The notes below the pieces were generated by a model. That model worked only from the letters and a program-made list of their open reading frames with translations, made no database searches and had not been told where the DNA came from. The position numbers were made by a program, and so were the translations under genes. Positions 9,704 to 21,691 of a stretch of DNA of 64,000 bases are shown here, piece by piece. Within the stretch, counting starts at the first letter, position 1. Each line of letters begins with the position of its first letter. The stretch spans positions 1,752,853-1,816,852 of the forward strand of contig BCHS01000001.1 in assembly GCA_039545275.1 (NCBI GenBank), in the 5' to 3' direction. The stretch comes from Pseudomicrostroma phylloplanum. Taxonomy: Eukaryota > Basidiomycota > Exobasidiomycetes > Microstromatales.

Positions 9704-12548
9704 CTAGGCCTTGGCAGCCCTCTCCCTGGCCTTCTGGGCCATGAGGTTAAGAGCCGATCCAGCGCGGTGCCATGCGATCTGGCCCTCGTTGAAGCTGTGC
9801 ACGAGGGGGATTCTGGCGTACTCCTTTCCTTCGAGGTCCTTGCACACCATGGTCACCTCTGAGCCAGGTGCAAACTCTGTCACACCCTCCAGGTCAACTT
9901 GCGAGCGAGGCTGCACCTTGTCGTAGTCGGCGTCGTTCTTGAAAGTCAGAGGTAGGAGACCCTGCGAGACGGAAAGGGAGAGAAAAGAGGTGTCAGAGGC
10001 TGAAAAACGCGTCTTTTGCTGCGGAAAAACGCGACGGACACCTACCTGTTTTTTGCAGTTCGTTTCGTGTATGCGAGCAAACGAGCGAGTGATGATGGCA
10101 GTAGCACCGAGGAAACGAGGCTCGAGGGCAGCGTGCTCTCGAGAGGAACCCTCTCCGTAGTTGTGGTCACCAATGACGACCCACGGCCTGCCGTTGTCAC
10201 GGTAGTGGGCACCAGTGGCGGGGACGGCTCCGAACTCTCCAGTCATCTGGTTGTACACCTCGTTGGCCTTCTCGTTCTCGGCGTTGATGGCACCGATGAG
10301 GCAGTTGTTGGAGATGTTCTCCAGGTGACCACGGTACTTGAGCCAAGGTCCACCGGCAGAGATGTGGTCAGTGGTGCACTTGCCGACGGCCTTGATCAGC
10401 ACGGGGCAGTTGGTGGGGTTCTTGCCGTCCCAGGCCTTGAAGGGCGCGAGGAACTGCAGACGGTCCGAGTCGGGGGCAATGGCGACCTTGATCTCCGCTC
10501 GCTCGTCCATCGAGTCGGGGGGAGCAGAGAAGGTCTGCTCTCCGGGGTCGTAGCCGCTGGCGGGCAGCTCGATTCCGGCGGGGTCAGAGAACTTGAACTC
10601 CTTGCCGTCGGCGCCCTTGAGCGAGTCGGTGAGGGGGTTGAAGGTCAGGGATCCGGCAAAGACCATGGCGGTGACCAAGTCGGGCGAAGCGACAAAGGCG
10701 TGGGTGGCGGGGTTGGCGTCGTTTCGGCCAGTGAAGTTTCGGTTGTACGAAGTGATGATGGAGTTCTTCTCACCCTTCTTGACGTCAGTTCGGTCCCACT
10801 GACCGATGCAAGGACCACAGGCGTTGGCGAGGACCACACCACCGGCCTCGGAGAGGGTCTCCATCTGGCCGTCTCGCTCAATGGTAGCTCGGATCTGCTC
10901 GGATCCGGGGGTGATTGTGAACTTCGACTTGACCTTGAGACCGTGCTTGAGGGCCTCGTCGGCAATGGAGGCAGATCGCGACATGTCCTCGTAGGAAGAG
11001 TTGGTGCACGATCCGATCAGTCCGACCTTGAGCTCTGCGGGCCAGTCGTTCTTCTTGACGGCCTCGGCAAACTTCGAGAGGGGAGTGGCAAGATCGGGGG
11101 TAAAGGGACCGTTGATGTGAGGCTCGAGGTCGCTGAGGTTGATCTCGATGTGCCTGTCGTACTCGGCTCCCTGGTCGGGGAGGAGGTAGGACTGGAAGCC
11201 CTTGGCGAGCTTGGCAATGTCGCCACGCTTGGTAGCCTCGAGGTAGGCGGCCATCTTGTCGTTGAAGGGGAAGACGGAGGTGGTGGCACCAATCTCGGCA
11301 CCCATGTTGCAAATCGTACCCATACCAGTGGCAGAGAGCGACTCGACACCGGGACCCTTGTACTCGATGATGGCACCTGTACCACCCTTGACGGTAAGCT
11401 CACCAGCGACCTTCAGGATAATGTCTGGAGAGAGGGAAAAGGAAAGAAGGGGGTGCGCATGAGCGATGCCGTCCTGGCACTCTGAGTCTCACCGTTCTGT
11501 TCTCTGCAACTCACCCTTGGGGGCAGTCCATCCGCTGAGCTTTCCCTTGAGCTCAACACCGACCACCTTGGGGCACTTGAGCTCCCAAGGGATGTCAGCC
11601 ATGACATCGACGGCATCAGCGCCTCCCACACCGCAAGCAACCATTCCCAGACCACCAGCGTTGGGAGTGTGCGAGTCGGTACCAATCATCATTCCACCGG
11701 GGAAGGCGTAGTTCTCGAGCAGAATCTGGTGGATGATACCAGATCCGGGTTGCCAGAATCCAATGCCGTACTTGGCAGTGCAGGTGGCGAGGAAGTCGTA
11801 GACCTCCTTGTTGATCTCCTTGGCGCGAGCCAAGTCCTTGGCGCCTCCGATCTGAGCCTCGATCAAGTGGTCACAGTGCACAGTAGTGGGGACGGCAACC
11901 TCGGGAAGACCGGCAGACATGAATTGCAGCAGGGCCATCTGGGCGGTGGCATCTTGGCAAGCAACTCGCTGCGAGGGTAAGGAGGGAGTGGCAAGTGTGT
12001 GTGAGCAGGTGTGTCACACGTGCAGCCTTGTAGGTCGGCACTGCTAGCCTCTTTGCCGCCCACGCATACTCACGTCTGGTCGGAGCTTGAGGTAAGAGTT
12101 ACCACGAGAGATGTCCTGTCCATGGGGGTCGTCAAGATGTCCGTAGACGATCTTCTCTGAAAGGGTGAGGGGGCGGTTGAGACTGATGAGAGAGGAGGTT
12201 GCAAAAGGCAGTGGCACAAGAGAGTCAGTATGGCATGTGCTGCGAAGATAAGGGGCGATAATCCACCGGAGCCGGCTCTTGCCTCCGCTCCGCTCTCACT
12301 CACCGGCTGCGAACAATCTCGAGGTTGTCTGCCATCTTCTTGTAGTTGATGTAGTATCCCTTGCCCTTTTCCACCACGGACATGTCTACCTTTTGGTCAA
12401 AGAGGGACTTTGGTGGTGCGGGAACATCCTCTGCGACGGTAGCGTAGGTCCTGCTGGCGGGTGCCACGAGGGACGAAGTGGAAGCACGGGGTGCTGTGAG
12501 GCGGGATGCTGCGCCCGAGCGCAGGGCACGGAGCGAAGAGGAGATCAT
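9704..12548 (-). CDS. ACO1: Mitochondrial aconitate hydratase
   Basis: Five exons on the minus strand: 12304-12548, 12074-12182, 11515-11968, 10046-11424 and 9704-9961, giving 814 aa. The first ~35 residues ([17 protein letters not shown]...) are Arg/Ser/Ala-rich without acids, a mitochondrial presequence. Aconitase converts citrate to isocitrate in the TCA cycle through a [4Fe-4S] cluster. The cluster cysteines are visible in [14 protein letters not shown] (C409) and [11 protein letters not shown] (C472, C475). Other family motifs include [30 protein letters not shown] and [16 protein letters not shown]. The second exon supplies [20 protein letters not shown], confirming the first junction. 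All introns are 80-125 nt with GTGAGT- or GTAGGT-type donors. Confidence 0.96.
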
Positions 12549-13276
12549 CGTGGCGAGCGATGGAGGAGGAGGGATTGATGTGGTGGTGGTGGGAAGGTGG
12601 GCAAGGTGAGAAGGGCTGAAAAGGGCGGGTAGATGTGCCAGGCGGGGGGGCGGGCGGACGGGCTGGGTGTCCTGTGTGTGTTGCCAGCCTCACACGCCTC
12701 TGGGCCATTGCAAATCAACCGCTTAGCCGGGCCCTGCGTCTCAACAGGCTTCTTCCCGGAGCAAGCGGACGACGCACACACGCAACTCTCAGCCATGCCG
12801 GCCCCGCGCCCCGCGCCCAAGCCTGCCACGCCCGACCCCCTCTGGGCACTGGAGCAGAGGCCGATGAGAAATCAACGTAGCCAGCACTCCCGTCAGGCCG
12901 GCGCACCCGACCCCCCCGCACATCGCGCGCGCCTCGATCTTCCTGCCTTTCCGCCGCCTGCGCCGCCCGACGTGAAAGAATCGGCCTTCAGCGGACCTCG
13001 GCGCAGGACTCCAGGCACTTGACGCGGACATCTCCCCCCGAGCTACACACCGGTAAAGCCTACAGCCATCGACGCAACGACACACGACAGCAGCGGTCTA
13101 GATCTTCATACTTGCAACGCAATTGGCCTACTATGACGGTCGGAAATGTATATACAAAGCAACAGAGATACTGTGCATCAGTCTCGCTGGTTCAGTGTGT
13201 GACGGACTTCCTCGCAGCCTGACAGCACACGCTCGCGTAGACACGACCTCGATTCCCTCCGTCTCGACACGTCCAG
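12549..13276. other. Intergenic region, GC-rich
   Basis: Upstream of aconitase and downstream of the RING gene. GC-rich with no supported gene; the open plus-strand frames here have low-complexity Arg/Pro composition typical of chance ORFs. Confidence 0.45.
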
Positions 13277-14992
13277 TCACATCATCGGTGGCGGAACCAT
13301 GGGAAGTGAATCGCGGTGGGACCTCTGTTCAGCATCCCTTCGAGCGACAGAGAACAATCCGGATATCCTCCCACTGGACGAGGAAGGGCGAGAGGCAGAG
13401 GATGACAGACGTGCTCGTGGGATTGGGGAGTGGCCGTCTCCTCCGCCAAGTGCCATGATCGTGTCGATAAGCTGCTGAGGTTCTTCGGCCTCTCGGGAAT
13501 CTCGTCTAATTCTGCGGTTGCGATTGAGTCTGAAGCGGTCACTACCAGATGGGCTGTTGCGGTTCGCTCGCATTGCCCTCCTTCGAGCTCGATAGTCCTC
13601 CAGTGTGACTGCGAATAGGCCACTGCGAGGCACGGGGCTGTTCGAGGACCTGCTCGATCCCACGTTTATGTCCGGAAGAGGCTCATTGCCCTCGGCAGTC
13701 GCACCGGCTTGTCCATCGATCTCGCTTGCGCTTGCTGAGGCCAAAGTCTCTCTCTCCTCTGGTACCTCGGCAGGTGATCCAGCCTGAGCTTCTTCGACCT
13801 CTACCTGCCCAGTCCCCTCGTCCGCACTGGCATCAGGTCTCTGCAGGAAATCGGTGCGGCAGAGCGGACAGACCGAGTGAGACAGCAGCCATTGATCGAT
13901 GCACGTTGCGTGGTAGTGATGTCTTCCGGCGCAAGGGAGGATGCGCAACAGGTCTCCCTCTTCGAAGCTCTCGACGCAAATTGGACAGAGCATCTCTTCT
14001 TCGGACTCGTCGCCATCGTCTTCAGGACACGAGTGGGCTGGCCGATGGGAAGCTGCAGCTTCCGGCGAGGCTGGTGGAAGCATCTTGCCCATTGAGTTGC
14101 TACCAGTCTGATCCTCACCTCGCAATATCGCGTCTGCGCTGGTACTAGCGGCGAGCCTAATCGAGAGGATGCTTGCAGCAAGACGCAGTCGATGCGTGTC
14201 CTGATCCTCCCTTGCAGGTGCCTCGTGTGCGACGCTTCCTTCCGCATCCTCCTCTGCGTGGTAGCTTATCGGCCGCGAGATGGATCTCGGCCCGAGCTGC
14301 GAAGCCTTCTCACTATCGTATTGAGAGCCCTGTGGGAGAGCTCCGGTGGCAGTATCGTTGACAGCTCGAGTGGTGCTGATGACCTTCGTCCCGATTTCCT
14401 CTTCGATGCGTGCCGGGTCCTCTGCTGCATCGCCGATGCCTCGACTTCTATTGTGTGGTACAGACCAGGTGATTGTAGGGAATGTGTCGAGTACCTGTGC
14501 CAGTTCAAGCAGTAGGAGTGTAAGTTGATGTTTGCGATGGACTGTCATCCGCAACTATTCTGTCTCAACCCACCGCTCTGGTCAAGCCTTGCGTTCTGCT
14601 TCTCGCTGGCTGTCCGACCCCGGCTGGCCTAGGAGCATATAGATCAGGATGCTCTTGTACTCGCTGAAGAGGGACGCAGGCAAATGGTGAGCTCCCGGGC
14701 TTGGCGCTATGGCTTCTGCCACCACCACTCACTCGTTTCGTGAAGAACGCCAAGCTGCTGCACAACAGCACTATGAGTACACATCCGACCTAGAGGAAGG
14801 TGAGGGGTCAGGAAGTGACAGGGGTGAGCGCAGCACATCTCCTCAAGTGCTGCTGGTACACCCTTCTCCTCTTCCGGTCTGGCTACTCACGATGACACCA
14901 ACAAGGGCTGGCTTCGAGACCTCAAAGTGGCCGACTGGCACTTGGTCCGTAGCGGTAGGCGAGTCAAGAGGATTCGTCTGCGTCGCGCTCAT
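13277..14992 (-). CDS. Single-pass membrane RING-H2 E3 ubiquitin ligase
   Basis: Four exons, 14891-14992, 14733-14789, 14574-14663 and 13277-14494, all phase 0, encode 488 aa. The first exon (MSATQTNPLDSPTATD...) is a short extracytoplasmic segment with no obvious cleaved signal. Residues about 30-50 form one transmembrane helix (ALVGVIVGCVLIVLLCSSLAFF). Exon 3 and the start of exon 4 give TRAVLDTFPTITW, a motif typically found before the RING in fungal membrane RING proteins. The RING-H2 finger is CPICVESF...HHYHATCIDQWLL...CPLC. After it comes a long Ser/Arg/Ala-rich tail. By family analogy it ubiquitinates substrates at an endomembrane (vacuole, Golgi or ER). The exon 4 acceptor was chosen because it joins TRA to VLDTFP in frame. 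Confidence 0.88.
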
Positions 14993-15510
14993 TGTCGCCA
15001 GCAGCTGTCAGTAGTAATGTCCCAATGTCAGCGATACCGAAGCGGTCGAAAGAGGCTAGGAAAAGGATCTCATGACGTGAGAGGGGAACGTGGGGGATTG
15101 GTGTCTCCATTCATCAATCTTGTAAGTCTTGGCTCACGGAGGTGGACGTGTTCAGGGCGGGCGGGACCTCAGTCCGGTAGGGCGGATGCGCATATACCGG
15201 GCGGCTGCTTGTACCCGCGTACAGAGGCAATTACGGGCCAGGCCGCCCCGGAGGCGCGGGGGCGGAGGCAAAGGGGTAGAGAACCACGGAGATCGGTGGG
15301 CAAGCGAGATAACTCAGGCGAAAGGTACGAGGGGTACATCCTGAGTTGAAGAGATGACCGAAAAGTATGCTAGTCGAATTGGTGTAAGTGGTAAGGTACA
15401 ATGTGCAGGCGGCTTGGGCGGCGGCGATCGCCAAGGATTGCTTCAGGGCAAAGCGATCACGGCCCGGCAAGGCTCAGCAGATCCCAAGGCGACCGTCCAG
15501 AGGATCATCG
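14993..15510. other. Intergenic region
   Basis: Between the RING gene start and the 3' end of the DNAJC11-like gene. No supported gene or repeat. Confidence 0.4.
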
Positions 15511-17962
15511 TCATACTTGATGGGCTGTGAACTCCGAAGGAAGCTATGGTGGTCAGTGGGGTGCTGTGGCGCAGCAAAGTGACGACATCGCATCGCATGA
15601 GTATCAGCTTGCTCACCTCTCATGGGAGCCGCTACGGCCTCTTTGTCGTTGAAGATGGCTTCGTGCAGCTGGTTGCGGAACAGGTACCTCACGCGCAATA
15701 CCTGTGGCAGAGGGAGGTAGATGTGTTAGAGCGAAAGGCGATTACCTGAGGCAAGCCCGAACCCTCTGATGACCGCTTCGTCGAGGACTCACCTTCTTTT
15801 CACCCATTGCGGGGTCATAGAAGCCCAGGAGATTCTGATAGGGGCGGTCCGAAAGCCCAGGAGGTGAGCCAGCGCTCCAGTGTGCCACACATCGCTCCCG
15901 CGTCTGTACTCACCCCTTTCGAACGACCTCCCGGTATGACAAGCTTCGACTTGTTGACGAGAGCCTGTAGCGGTATCCTCACATCGCAGAAGAGATTCGA
16001 CGCTGCAAAGACGTCTGTCTCAAAGGTGGCGCTTGTCTCATCTGGCTCTTCCACACCTTCTGCGGCACCGTCGGCTGTTGACCGCTTCCAGGCTCTCCTG
16101 TCTAGATCCTCTGGCTCGCCAAAGAGTTGCGTAGCTGGCAAGACGTCTGCTCGGCCATAGAATGCCTCGAGGATGATCAATCCCCCCTTTAGCCTCTCCG
16201 CAGCCGCCTTCTTCCGCGCTTGACCAGTCAAGACTCTCACGCCCTCTCGAGCGCCTTGTCTCCTCTCCTTGATCAGCTCCCAATTCTCCCTTCTCAGCTC
16301 CTCGAGGCGTCTGCCGACCTTTTGCTTCTTTGTCGGCGCCAAGTACAGTTGCTCAAGAGCATACAGTCCTACAAGAGGAATGGCAGTCGACAGAACAAGC
16401 AGGTCAGACCGTGGCGCTGGAGAGAGCAGGATGGGGACTTGTATGCGCTGGCCAAGCCTGTTGAACTTGAGGCGAATGGTGACACCTCCTGGCACACCTC
16501 CCGTGACCCCAAAGCCTAGCTTGATGTTGTCCGTCACGCTTCGGTCGCCATTGATGAACACATTCACTCCGCTTGCGATGCCTACGCCGATCCCACCGCG
16601 AAGGGTAGCGCCACCGAGCCACTTGGCAGCGATGCCTCGATCCAGGGAGATATTGCAGTCTGCCACGCCAATGGTAGTCGATGTTGACCACCCGTTGCCG
16701 TCCATCTTCGATGAAGTGAGGCCAACTGTGACGCTAGGAGGGTCCATGCGTAGCATGCCAGACGAAGCAGCCTCCCTGCCCCAAGGACCGATGGTGTAGG
16801 ATCCGGATCGGATGCTAGTGTACCCAGCCAGCGTGGACTCGGTTGAGAGGCGCTGTACCAGGGTAGCATTGATCGCTGGCGGAATGGCAATGGTTTGACC
16901 GCTTATGATCGTCTGTATAGAGCTAGCAGTGGGAGGGATAGTCGGGGGATGAGCAGCTGTCCTCCCTCATGCGAGCTCTTGGCAAGCTTTTCAAGCTACT
17001 CACGTGAACTCATTGAGCGTATAGTCGGTCTTGAGCACCGCGAGTTGCGGAGCCATCAACGTCGTACTGAGCTCAAAGGAGAGCTTGGGCGACCACTGGG
17101 TCTTGAGCGTCCCGATCAAGTTGCCCGAGCCCATGCCTCTCCGGCTGACCATCTGCCCGGTAAAGCCCAGGGCTATCCTCTCGGTAATCTGCATACTGAA
17201 TCCATGCTTCCCTACAAGCTGCCCGCTCTTGAGGCCGTTCCATCGATCCTGCACTGTCACCTCGGTACCAGCGCGGTTCGGCGGGCGCATCACCCTCTTT
17301 GCAGGGGCGAACATCGAGGTGGCATCGATTTGTGCCGTGTACTCTCCCTTTGACTTTACAAGCTCGTCTACTTCCTTGGATCTCTTGCCCATCCTTTGTC
17401 TCTCGAACTCGGCCCGCAGCTCCTCTGGCGTCCTGCCCCTCGTGGAGATGGTCCAGGAAGAAGTCAGGCCCTCTTCGCCAAAGTAGTCGTATACGCTCCT
17501 CTTCTCCCGATCGGACAGGACCTCGTACGCCCTCTGCACCTCTCGAAAGCGAGACTGCGCTGCTGTCTTTGCAGACGGCTCGAGATGTTTGTCTGGGTGG
17601 AGGGCGACGGCAAGGGACCGGTAGGCCTCGCGGACCTGATCCTCTGTAGCATCTCGCTCAATGTTCAAGAGGGCGTAGAGGCGATCCTTGTCCCGCTCTC
17701 TGGTCTCGTCAGCGCTCTCTTCGTACTGAGACCCCGAAGATCCCGAAGCAGACCCATTGTGACGTCTAGTATGGGTCTCCAGACGGCCGGAGTGCTGTGC
17801 CTGCGGAGGAGAAGCAGGGCGAGCTGAGGACGAGGCAGAAGTGGCATGGGCAGGCCCTGCAGCAGAGGGGCCCGCCTGAGGCTCGACCGGCTCAGGATCG
17901 GACCTCCTCGATGGTCCGGTATCGGGTCGTGACTGAGAATAAGGATCGTCTATGTCGTCCAT
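15511..17962 (-). CDS. DNAJC11-type J-domain protein of mitochondria
   Basis: Exons on the minus strand are 17004-17962, 15914-16922, 15793-15834 (42 nt), 15617-15701 and 15511-15524 (14 nt), giving 702 aa. A J domain starts near residue 95 (RLYALLNIERDATEDQVREAY) and contains the HPD triplet in VALHPDKH. The middle is beta-rich (for example GGIGVGIASGVNVFING and GGVTIRLKFNRLGQ), as in DNAJC11. A hydrophobic helix, LLVLSTAIPLVGLYALEQ, precedes a basic coiled coil. The C-terminal DUF3395 region holds GFYDPAMGEKK and VRYLFRNQLHE and ends MRAHQV. Human DNAJC11 ends in a closely similar way and associates with MICOS/SAM at mitochondrial membranes. The tiny last exon is supported by phase and by that conserved ending. 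The first 90 residues are disordered Ser/Pro/Gln-rich. Confidence 0.88.
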
Positions 17963-18192
17963 CGTGGGCGACTAAGCGATGGAAGGGGGACAGGGACGGA
18001 GAAGCAGCGAGGGCAGTCCCGGAATCTGGGGTCATGGTAAGCAGGAAGCGAGGCCGGAAAGGCTGCCCAACCAACCAACACCCCGACGGCTATTACGTAA
18101 GCGAAGATGCTGAGACAGCCCAGGACACTTCCTTCTCGGACAGACGGTGGGAACAAGGGCAATTACATTGATTCTAATAATACTCTGTGGGA

Positions 18193-19450
18193 TCAATCGC
18201 TTGTATGTCTGGGAAGCATTTCGTATCTGGGGCCCTTCTTGCCTTTGCCTCCCGGGGCTGAGAACCAGCCCCGCCGGTGGGCAACATACGAGATACCAAA
18301 GATGGCGCCCAACACGAATGCGACGATGAGAAGAGTGGAGACCAAGTCTAGATCTCCGTAAGACTGCCAATTTTCGGGGGAGTGAGGATGCGAGATTTTT
18401 GCTGCTGGTGTCACAGCCACCTGCTGAGCGGCTTGCAGAGAGGCGATTTGCGCTGCCAATTCTTCAATTGAAGGAGTGCTCGGCGTCGCCACAGTAGGGT
18501 CCTCGGTGGTAGGAATGGCGCTGAAGGGCGGCTACAGAAGACGAGGCAGGACGGATGTACAAGCAGAGACTCGGCGTCAGTCTCTGACCTCTCAAACTTG
18601 ACACGGGCCGTATCAGGCTCGTCCTGCCCAGCTTCTCTCCAACACAAGGCGGCACCCACTGGATGTCCCCTCTCGCCTAGAGCTCTTCGTGCCCTTCACC
18701 CACCGTGGCGGCGTTCACCTCTCCACTCTTGGCAATCTTGACATCCTCCAGGGGTCGGTCTCCGCGTGCCTTGGGTACATTCTCGATGTACTTGACGACG
18801 TCCATTCCGGATGTGACTTTGCCAAAGACGACGTGCTTGCCGTCGAGCCATGAGGTCTTGACGGTGCAGATGAAGAATTGACTGCCGTTTGTGTCCTTGC
18901 CGGCGTTGGCCATGGACAGGGTACCAGCACCCTCGTGCTTGAGCTGGAAGTTCTCGTCTGGGAAACGAGCACCGTAAATGGACTTTCCACCCCGACCGGA
19001 ACCTTCGGTGAAGTCACCTCCCTGGATCATGAAGTTGGAGATGACACGGTGGAAGATGGATCCTTCGTAGCCGTATCCCTGCTGGCCAGTCGAGAGCTGA
19101 AGGAAGTTGTCAACGGTCTTGGGCACCACGTTGCCATACAGGCACATCTCGATCTGTGGTCGCGGGAGGGTCAAGGAGAGGGTGCTCAAAGGGTCAGTGT
19201 CTAGTCACAGCTACGGTGACTCATACCAAGAGGCTAGCGCTGAAGCGGCGACAATGCGATCGCCATTGCTGTGCTGCGTTACCCTCTCCACTCCACTCAC
19301 CCTTCCGACGTCCTTGGAGCCGTGTGTGATGTCAAAGAAGACGGTGTGGGTGCAGGTGAGGTCGGGAGCCGCCGACACCGGCGAGGTGGCCAGGGCCAAG
19401 GCCACGGCGAGACCCGAAAGCAGGATGTTGACAAAGGCTGGTGCTCGCAT
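18193..19450 (-). CDS. ER/secretory cyclophilin (peptidyl-prolyl isomerase) with two alternative C-termini
   Basis: Exon 1 is 19301-19450, encoding a signal peptide ([20 protein letters not shown]..., cleavage near ...PVSAAP) and the start of the domain. Exon 2 starts at 19153. The cyclophilin fold is complete: [53 protein letters not shown]. If exon 2 is read through, the protein ends at 18677 with ...VGEGHEEL, a KDEL-like ER retention signal (208 aa). An excellent donor (GTGGGT at 18703) and acceptor (CTTCTGTAG, exon from 18531) define a 172-nt intron in matching phase. Splicing it adds 112 residues from 18193-18531: a short helix, one transmembrane segment ([19 protein letters not shown]) and a basic tail with YEML (312 aa). 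That 3' exon has no ATG of its own, which argues it belongs to this gene. Which form dominates cannot be told from DNA. Confidence 0.82.
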
Positions 19451-19685
19451 TGTGTGTGAGGGTGAGTGTGTGGTATGGTGGAGGACAGGAAGAAGGAGTG
19501 GAACAGGAGGGCGGACACTGGGCCTGTACGCGTGCGTGCGTGCGTGGGTGAGCTGTGCTGGCCTGCCTGGCTTCCGGCGCGCATGAGATCCAACACTTCC
19601 CTCGGCGCATCATTCATACCTGAGGAGCGCCTTGTTCCGACCGACTCCTCATCGATCGATCGTACAACCCACGGCCATCGCCAAC

Positions 19686-20650
19686 ATGCGCTCTTCACGG
19701 CAGCTCTCATCTGTGGGCACGACCTTGGCACTTTGTCTCGTCCTCCTCCTGAGTCTCGTCACGAAGCAGAGCAATGCTGTGAGTGTTCTGAACAGATGCT
19801 ATTCGGGAGCAAGCTGCTGCAGGAGCTCTGTGCTGACCCTCTCACCCCTTTCCGCGTCCCTAATCAGCTCTACTTCTATACCGAGGTGGGAGAGGAAAAG
19901 TGCTTCATTGAAGAGCTACCCGTGGACACCGTGGTGGTGGGCCACTATATGGCAGAGACCTGGCATGCCGACAAGAATGCCTACGTCATCGAAGAGGACA
20001 TGGGGATCAGGGTGTCCGTTGTGGTGAGTAGGCATCGATGTTGAGGGTGTGGATACTCGCGAAGAGCGACGCTGACCCTGGCCCATGAACCCTTGTCATT
20101 GCTGTTGTCGCTCTGTAGGAGAGAGCCGATGAGCATCTCTTGGTAGACACCACAGCGCCCTCCGAGGGCAAGTTTGCCTTTACATCGCACATCGCAGGCG
20201 ACCATGACATCTGTCTCTCCTCTCACCCGCACGATAGCCACTCGTACCATACGTCTGGCGACCACCCACAGATCAGGCTCCATCTCGATATCATCATCGG
20301 CGAAGCCAAACCTGACAACACTGCCGCAGATCGATCGCACATCACCGACCTTGCAGGCAGGGTCAAGAATCTGAATGACAAGCTGAAGGACATTAGAAAG
20401 GAACAGCAGTATCAAAGAGAGCGGGAGGCGCTGTTCCGCGACGAGAGCGAAAAGACAAATGCAAGAGCCGTCGTCTATTCGGCCATCCAGGGCGTGGTAC
20501 TCGTGGCGGCATGTGTCTGGCAGCTGAGGACATTGAGGGTGAGTCAAGGAATCGCAGAGTTGCAGCGATTCAGGGTCAGTCTGACTGACGTCTCACATTT
20601 CCTTTGCGTCTCTTTGACAGGGTTTCTTCTCCGAGAAGAAGTTCAGCTGA
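19686..20650 (+). CDS. p24 family (emp24/gp25L) cargo receptor
   Basis: Four exons, 19686-19778, 19868-20023, 20119-20538 and 20621-20650, all phase 0, encode 232 aa. The protein has a signal peptide (MRSSRQLSSVGTTLALCLVLLL...), then a GOLD domain beginning LYFYTEVGEEKCFIEELP with the paired Cys completed by HDICLSSH. A coiled coil follows (RVKNLNDKLKDIRKEQQYQ), then one transmembrane helix near residues 200-220 (AIQGVVLVAACVWQL). The short cytosolic tail RTLRGFFSEKKFS contains an FF pair for COPII and a KK pair for COPI binding. p24 proteins cycle between ER and Golgi selecting cargo such as GPI-anchored proteins. The last exon codes for only nine residues. The length and intron-poor structure match fungal Erp proteins; I cannot assign the exact subfamily. 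Confidence 0.92.
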
Positions 20651-20704
20651 ACACACTTGTACTGCTCAGCCACACTAGGTGAATTAATTGATAAATACCA
20701 GCGT

Positions 20705-21691
20705 CTAGCTCCCGCCCCACTTGTACATGTTCCATGCTAGCGGGCCTTCATTCAGAGCAAATTCCTCTCGCCCTTCCTCCTCGTCCAGAGCTGCCCCGAG
20801 GGTCACCAAGGCCGGCAGCAGATGCTCACTGGAAGGGTGAGCGCTATTGTAGTTTTGATCGAGGAAGAGCTTCTTCGCAGCTTCCCACCGCTTGGGCTCC
20901 CCATGATCGTCGGTGCCCAAGGAGGTCGGACAGACGGCAGCTGTGAGGGCTTGGGCAAAGGGAACACTATAGGAGCCGATGGCTTTGTGCCCCATCTGAC
21001 GAGCCCGCTGGAAGTCTCTGAGGTTGTGTACGGGCTGACCACCACCAACGATGGCTATGCCTTGGCTCCTAAGCGCTCTGAGCGCCTTTCCCAGACGCAA
21101 GGCCCTGAGCCCGTCCTGAGTGGCATCACCATGGGCGTCTTCCGGCGGCAACGAGACTTGCACCAGTGGCGGCAGTCCCTCTCCTTGCTCTCCAAAGCCC
21201 GCGAGCAGCGGGATGAAGACTCCGTGGTCGATTCCTCTCCGTGTGCTGACGGGGGTCAGCCCTTGCGCCTTGAGCGTCTGCAGAACTGAAGCACTCAGCC
21301 AAGAAGGATTTTGAGTGTTGAACTTCAGCTCATATAGACTCTTTGGAAACCCATAGTAGTCGTATATGAGTGGATTTGACTCGTCTACATTGACCAGCAC
21401 ACCCATCTGGTCTCCGGACACCTCAGAAGGGTCTGCCTGCCAGTGTGCCGAGATGAAGGCAACCCCCTTCAAGGGCGGTTGCTGAGACTGGATATCGGCG
21501 GCAATCTTCAGCCAGTGCTGATGTGCGGGATGCTGCGTATCGAAGATGGTCGGCGGTCCGCCATGGGCTGCGTGCGGAAAGAGAGGGCAGCGGAAGGGGG
21601 CGAACCGGATCAGCAGGGACCGTTGCTGTTACCTTCCTGATCAGGGCAATCGCTCACCGATGAACCATACGGGAGAGAGCTGTGCCTCCAT
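20705..21691 (-). CDS. LigB-type extradiol ring-cleavage dioxygenase (4,5-DOPA dioxygenase-like)
   Basis: Exons 21658-21691 (34 nt) and 20705-21567 give 298 aa. The junction restores the metal-ligand motif FIAHGGPPTIF near residue 13. Further family signatures are VAFISAHWQ, NPLIYDYYGFP, RGIDHGVFIPL, IAIVGGGQPVHNLRD and HPSSEHLLPALVTLGAA, with conserved His/Glu residues for a non-haem metal. Proteins of this family cleave catecholic rings such as DOPA between positions 4 and 5 and need Fe(II) or Zn(II). The physiological substrate here is unknown. It is convergent with the p24 gene, the two stop codons lying only about 55 bp apart. The DNA downstream of the stop toward the p24 gene shows no other gene. 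Confidence 0.88.

Noticed and set aside
10016..11485. Long plus-strand open frame (489 codons) across the aconitase gene
   Set aside because: It is antisense to exon 4 of aconitase and has Val/Gly/Leu-rich composition that results from C-ending codons on the opposite strand.
18193..18492. Separate small single-pass membrane protein gene
   Set aside because: There is no ATG in frame (the apparent start is GTG), while a strong acceptor at 18532 joins it in phase to the cyclophilin exon. It is better explained as an alternative 3' exon.
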